7,637 bases of DNA, taken from Finegoldia magna (GTDB lineage: Bacteria; Bacillota; Clostridia; Tissierellales; Peptoniphilaceae). The translations under genes and the position numbers were made by a program. The stretch covers positions 1-7,637 of the forward strand of contig NZ_JAGYZD010000071.1 of assembly GCF_018371055.1 (NCBI RefSeq), given 5' to 3'. The notes below the pieces were generated by a model. It did not search any database. It was not told the DNA's origin and saw only the letters and a list, made by a program, of their open reading frames with translations. Of the stretch, positions 5,308 to 7,637 are shown one piece after another. How positions within the stretch are numbered: position 1 is the stretch's first letter; each line of letters starts with the position of its first letter.

Positions 5308-6849
5308 TTAATTTTTAGAATATAAAAATCCCTTTATTTTATCAAATAAGGAACTATTAACTTCATCTCTAAGCGCGTAATTCATAGCCGGGTCATTTCC
5401 TATCATATAATCTGCAAAAGATTGCTCTGCGTGGAAGTCTGGTGTAAGCATATCACCTTCATAATCATAGTTTTTATAATTATGATTAAATACATCTCCC
5501 CTTTCATAATTTTGTTTAAATATTCCTATCCCATAATTACAATAAAGTTTTAGACTTTTGATATAAAACATACTATCAGAACCCGTTGTATTTTTAATTG
5601 TAAATCCTGAATCAGATCCTATTACTTCAACATTATCCATTATTCTCATCGTTTTCATAGTTGCGGGTGCTGTTGCAGAATATGAGTTATTACTTATCAA
5701 TACTTTAATTTTTGTCTTTGGATTTTTTATCTGATAAAATGACATTTCTTTTAAAATATATGGGTAAATGTAAGTACTACCTCCCCCATTGAATCTTAAA
5801 TCTATAACTATTGTAGTAGGCTTACTTTCATATAATTTTTTATTTATCTCTTTCGAAAAATCGAAAATATTAAATTCTGCATTTTCAAAACATGAATTAT
5901 AATAAATTATTAAATCTTTGTTTTTTATTTCAGAATAAAAGTTTTTTTCTGTTTGATTTATTACATCTAGTGGTTTAATGCTAACAGAATTCTGATTATT
6001 CATTCTATTTACAATCTTAGCTGTATTCATAAAATAAAAATCAGTATTTTTAGAGTCCAATTTCCCAAATTCCCATTTTCTGAAATTTTGAGGAATTACA
6101 TTTTTATAAAATATTTTCCCGTTATTTTCTAATTTAAGTGTTATTTCATTGCCACTTACTATATTTTCGCGTCTTAAATTATCGACTATTCTAATGTTTT
6201 CAATTGCAAAAAATTTGAATATATTCTTGTTTTCACCTAGAAAATATTTTGATACTTTCTTTTCTACCTCTTCAATTGGAGTATTATTTATTGCTAAAAG
6301 TTTGCTTCCTAGGATATTACTGTATTGTTTGCTGCATATATTTATGTAGTAACCATCTTTTAACAGAATTAAATCTACTGGCAATTCTTCAGTAAAATAT
6401 CCTGACCCAAGCCCAACATGCCCTTGTTTTAAGCTAGATGTCAGTACCTTTAAATCTAATATAGTATCGACTATTGTATGTTCTTTTTTATCTTTAATAA
6501 ATTTGTCGCATTCTTTTGAAAATTCTTCTCTGGATGTATTATTAAAAATCACATGATTTTCAATCAAAAAGTTTTCTACATCTTTTATAGTTTTTTCATA
6601 TTCTTCTTGTGAGATTTTAGTTTTCAAATCAACCGTAATTTTGTCTTCTAAATTGATATTTCCTGTTGTAATAATTTCACGTATATATTCAGGTACTTCT
6701 TGCACATTATCTGAATATGTAAATCCTGAGCAAAAAATTAAGAAAATTAAACTAAGTATTGTTTTAGTAATAAAGCTAATAAATTTTTTCTTTTTATAGC
6801 TTATACAGATGTGTTCTCCTGCCTTGTTGTTTATCACGCTAATTTCCAC
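5308..6849 (-). CDS. S41-family serine peptidase, membrane-anchored or secreted, tandem paralogue 1 (intact)
   Basis: A 513-residue protein, counted from the GTG at 6849. After a lysine patch (19-22), residues ~23-43 form a hydrophobic signal or anchor ending in CSGF, so the rest is outside the membrane. A helical N-terminal region (~78-150) ends in KQGHVGL (H144), and a PDZ-like segment surrounds ILGSKLLAINNTPIEEV (179-195). The S41 core has IVIDLRFNGGGS (347-358), the presumed nucleophile S391 in NNSYSA, then VIGSDSGFTIK (409-419), and ends with the family-type TPD...DYMIGNDPAMNYAL. A lysine is not at the usual Ctp (S41A) distance and motif position, though K419 is close. This fits S41 members that use the N-terminal histidine rather than a Ser-Lys dyad, or loss of activity. 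Substrate unknown. Start: AAGGAG abuts GTG 6849 but lies 11 bases before GTG 6837, which may be the true start (509 residues). First gene of the tandem pair. Confidence 0.85.
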   Translation of the reverse strand: MEISVINNKAGEHICISYKKKKFISFITKTILSLIFLIFCSGFTYSDNVQEVPEYIREIITTGNINLEDKITVDLKTKISQEEYEKTIKDVENFLIENHVIFNNTSREEFSKECDKFIKDKKEHTIVDTILDLKVLTSSLKQGHVGLGSGYFTEELPVDLILLKDGYYINICSKQYSNILGSKLLAINNTPIEEVEKKVSKYFLGENKNIFKFFAIENIRIVDNLRRENIVSGNEITLKLENNGKIFYKNVIPQNFRKWEFGKLDSKNTDFYFMNTAKIVNRMNNQNSVSIKPLDVINQTEKNFYSEIKNKDLIIYYNSCFENAEFNIFDFSKEINKKLYESKPTTIVIDLRFNGGGSTYIYPYILKEMSFYQIKNPKTKIKVLISNNSYSATAPATMKTMRIMDNVEVIGSDSGFTIKNTTGSDSMFYIKSLKLYCNYGIGIFKQNYERGDVFNHNYKNYDYEGDMLTPDFHAEQSFADYMIGNDPAMNYALRDEVNSSLFDKIKGFLYSKN

Positions 6850-7240
6850 TCCTTTTGATTTTAAAGCACAAATATTGCAACTTATTTCATATTTGACTTC
6901 TAGCTTGTCAATTTTAATTTCAATGAGATTTATTTCGAATTTTAATGTTTTTATTCGAATCGTGTAACGTTTTCATAATATTAAAATAAAAGTCCTGTTA
7001 TTAATTCATATTATCTTTAATTGATTTTTTTGTCAACAGTTTATTTATTTGATGTTCTAATATATAAAGATTGATATGAAATAGTTTTTGTTCTTTTGTT
7101 TATAAATCAGATTATCCATAATAAACAAGTATAGATATTATCCGCTTTTGCTAACTTTATTTCATTTATTTGATAAATCTATAAGTATTTGTTTTTATAT
7201 CGATACAAGATAGTTTCTTGTTGGAAATCATAATATGAAC
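6850..7240. other. AT-rich intergenic region and leader upstream of the S41 pair
   Basis: No convincing gene was found on either strand. On the minus strand it holds the promoter at 7008-7036 and an untranslated leader of ~150 bases. The coding frame of the peptidase stays open upstream of GTG 6849 for 40-odd codons (to a TGA near 6975), but offers no ATG, GTG or TTG. Two TTCGAA palindromes lie exactly 20 bases apart (6934-6939 and 6954-6959) and could be a paired operator. A second TTGACA (6906-6911, minus strand) has no good -10. A small hairpin ACAAGA/TCTTGT lies at 7205-7221. No structure I recognise as a known riboswitch. Confidence 0.5.
7008..7036 (-). promoter_or_regulatory. probable promoter of the S41 peptidase pair
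   Basis: The minus strand has a perfect -35 TTGACA (7031-7036), then 17 bases, then TAATAT (7008-7013). The overlapping GATAAT (7010-7015) is closer to consensus but at a short 15-base spacing. Transcription would start near 7001, leaving ~150 bases of leader before the peptidase start. Confidence 0.6.
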
Positions 7241-7272
7241 TAAAAAACAGAGACATTTTAATGTCTCTGTTC
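7241..7272 (-). terminator. Rho-independent terminator of the right-edge gene
   Basis: A perfect 11-base-pair stem AACAGAGACAT/ATGTCTCTGTT (arms 7246-7256 and 7261-7271) with a four-base loop is followed on the minus strand by six T. It lies 15 bases after the stop of the gene at 7287 and separates it from the S41 pair. Confidence 0.92.
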
Positions 7273-7286
7273 AATCTCTAATATTA

Positions 7287-7637
7287 TTATTTAAAATCCA
7301 GTGTATCCACGAATTGTAATATTTCTAATAACTTTGTTCTTTTTTTGAATGTTTTTTCTATGTTTTTCTTCAAATATTGGTACAAATCATCGTTTCTAGC
7401 TTCAAATGATTTAATTTCCATGACAATATTCATGTACTTTTTGTCTTTGTATGTGCTTTTTAATCTCTTTCGATAAATTTCCCATACTTTTTCAAATGTT
7501 TTGTCTCTGTCCTGTTTGATAAGTTCTTCTACGAATAGTATAAAATAATACGAATCATGTATTGATGACAAGTTTTTGAACACATTCGTATAATCTTCTT
7601 CGTTCAAATATTTCTTGGTTTCTGATATGATTTCTTT
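7287..7637 (-). CDS. unidentified protein, C-terminal part only (gene runs off the window)
   Basis: The frame is open to the window edge, so the visible 116 residues are the C-terminus of a longer protein. A TTG at 7605-7607 is just an internal leucine codon (…KKYLNEEDY…) with no ribosome site. The sequence is highly charged, mostly predicted helix, rich in Lys, Glu, Tyr and Phe, with no signal, membrane segment or catalytic motif. The pattern near the end, KYMNIVMEIKSF followed by YLKKNIEKTFKKRTKLLEIL, loosely recalls the helical C-terminal tails of SWIM zinc-finger proteins; this is only an impression. It ends at a strong terminator and is the last gene of its own transcript. Confidence 0.75.
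   Translation of the reverse strand, partial: KEIISETKKYLNEEDYTNVFKNLSSIHDSYYFILFVEELIKQDRDKTFEKVWEIYRKRLKSTYKDKKYMNIVMEIKSFEARNDDLYQYLKKNIEKTFKKRTKLLEILQFVDTLDFK

Noticed and set aside
5310..6849. Lipoprotein signal in S41 paralogue 1 (C40 in LIFC)
   Set aside because: The residue before the cysteine is Phe rather than Gly, Ala or Ser, and the paralogue has no cysteine there.
6920..6976. An 18-codon small gene in the S41 leader
   Set aside because: The nearest purine-rich stretch (AGGA) is about 16 bases away, too far for a normal ribosome site, and nothing else supports translation.
7287..7607. A complete 106-residue protein starting at 7607
   Set aside because: The start would be a TTG without a ribosome site, and the same frame is open to the window edge, so it is the end of a longer gene.

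Overview
The window looks like chromosome of a low-GC Gram-positive anaerobe. The codons are AT-rich, the Shine-Dalgarno (SD) sequences are AGGAGG/AGGTGA-like, and the cell-division genes are of the ftsE-ftsX-M23 type seen in Clostridia and Tissierellia (a Finegoldia/Peptoniphilus-like organism is my guess from general character, not a search).

Left part (1-2950): a minus-strand operon ftsE - ftsX - M23 murein hydrolase with a coiled coil. It starts at an extended -10 promoter (TGATATAAT, 2942-2950) and ends at a perfect hairpin terminator (88-120). ftsE and ftsX overlap, and the M23 gene starts 10 bases after ftsX. The likely job is ATP-driven control of peptidoglycan hydrolysis during division or elongation. 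The first ~86 bases beyond the terminator hold three tight hairpins in a row that look like the end of a repeat or mobile element.

Middle (3023-3606): 5-formyltetrahydrofolate cyclo-ligase on the plus strand, divergent from ftsE. It ends at a hairpin that can terminate transcription from both sides.

Right-centre (3676-6849): two tandem minus-strand paralogues of a membrane-anchored or secreted S41-type serine peptidase, visibly more AT-rich than the neighbours. The upstream copy (5308-6849) is intact. The downstream copy (3676-5248) is broken by one extra A in an A7 run (T7 on the plus strand at 4281-4287). Removing one base restores a 523-residue protein whose residues align column by column with the intact copy across the join. 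The two copies also share a 28-residue identical C-terminal stretch with about 90% DNA identity, which suggests gene conversion. Both lack a lysine at the usual S41A (Ctp) position.

Right end (6850-7637): a ~440-base AT-rich gap with a promoter (TTGACA / TAATAT) for the S41 pair, then a strong hairpin terminator and the C-terminal part of an unidentified gene that runs off the window edge.
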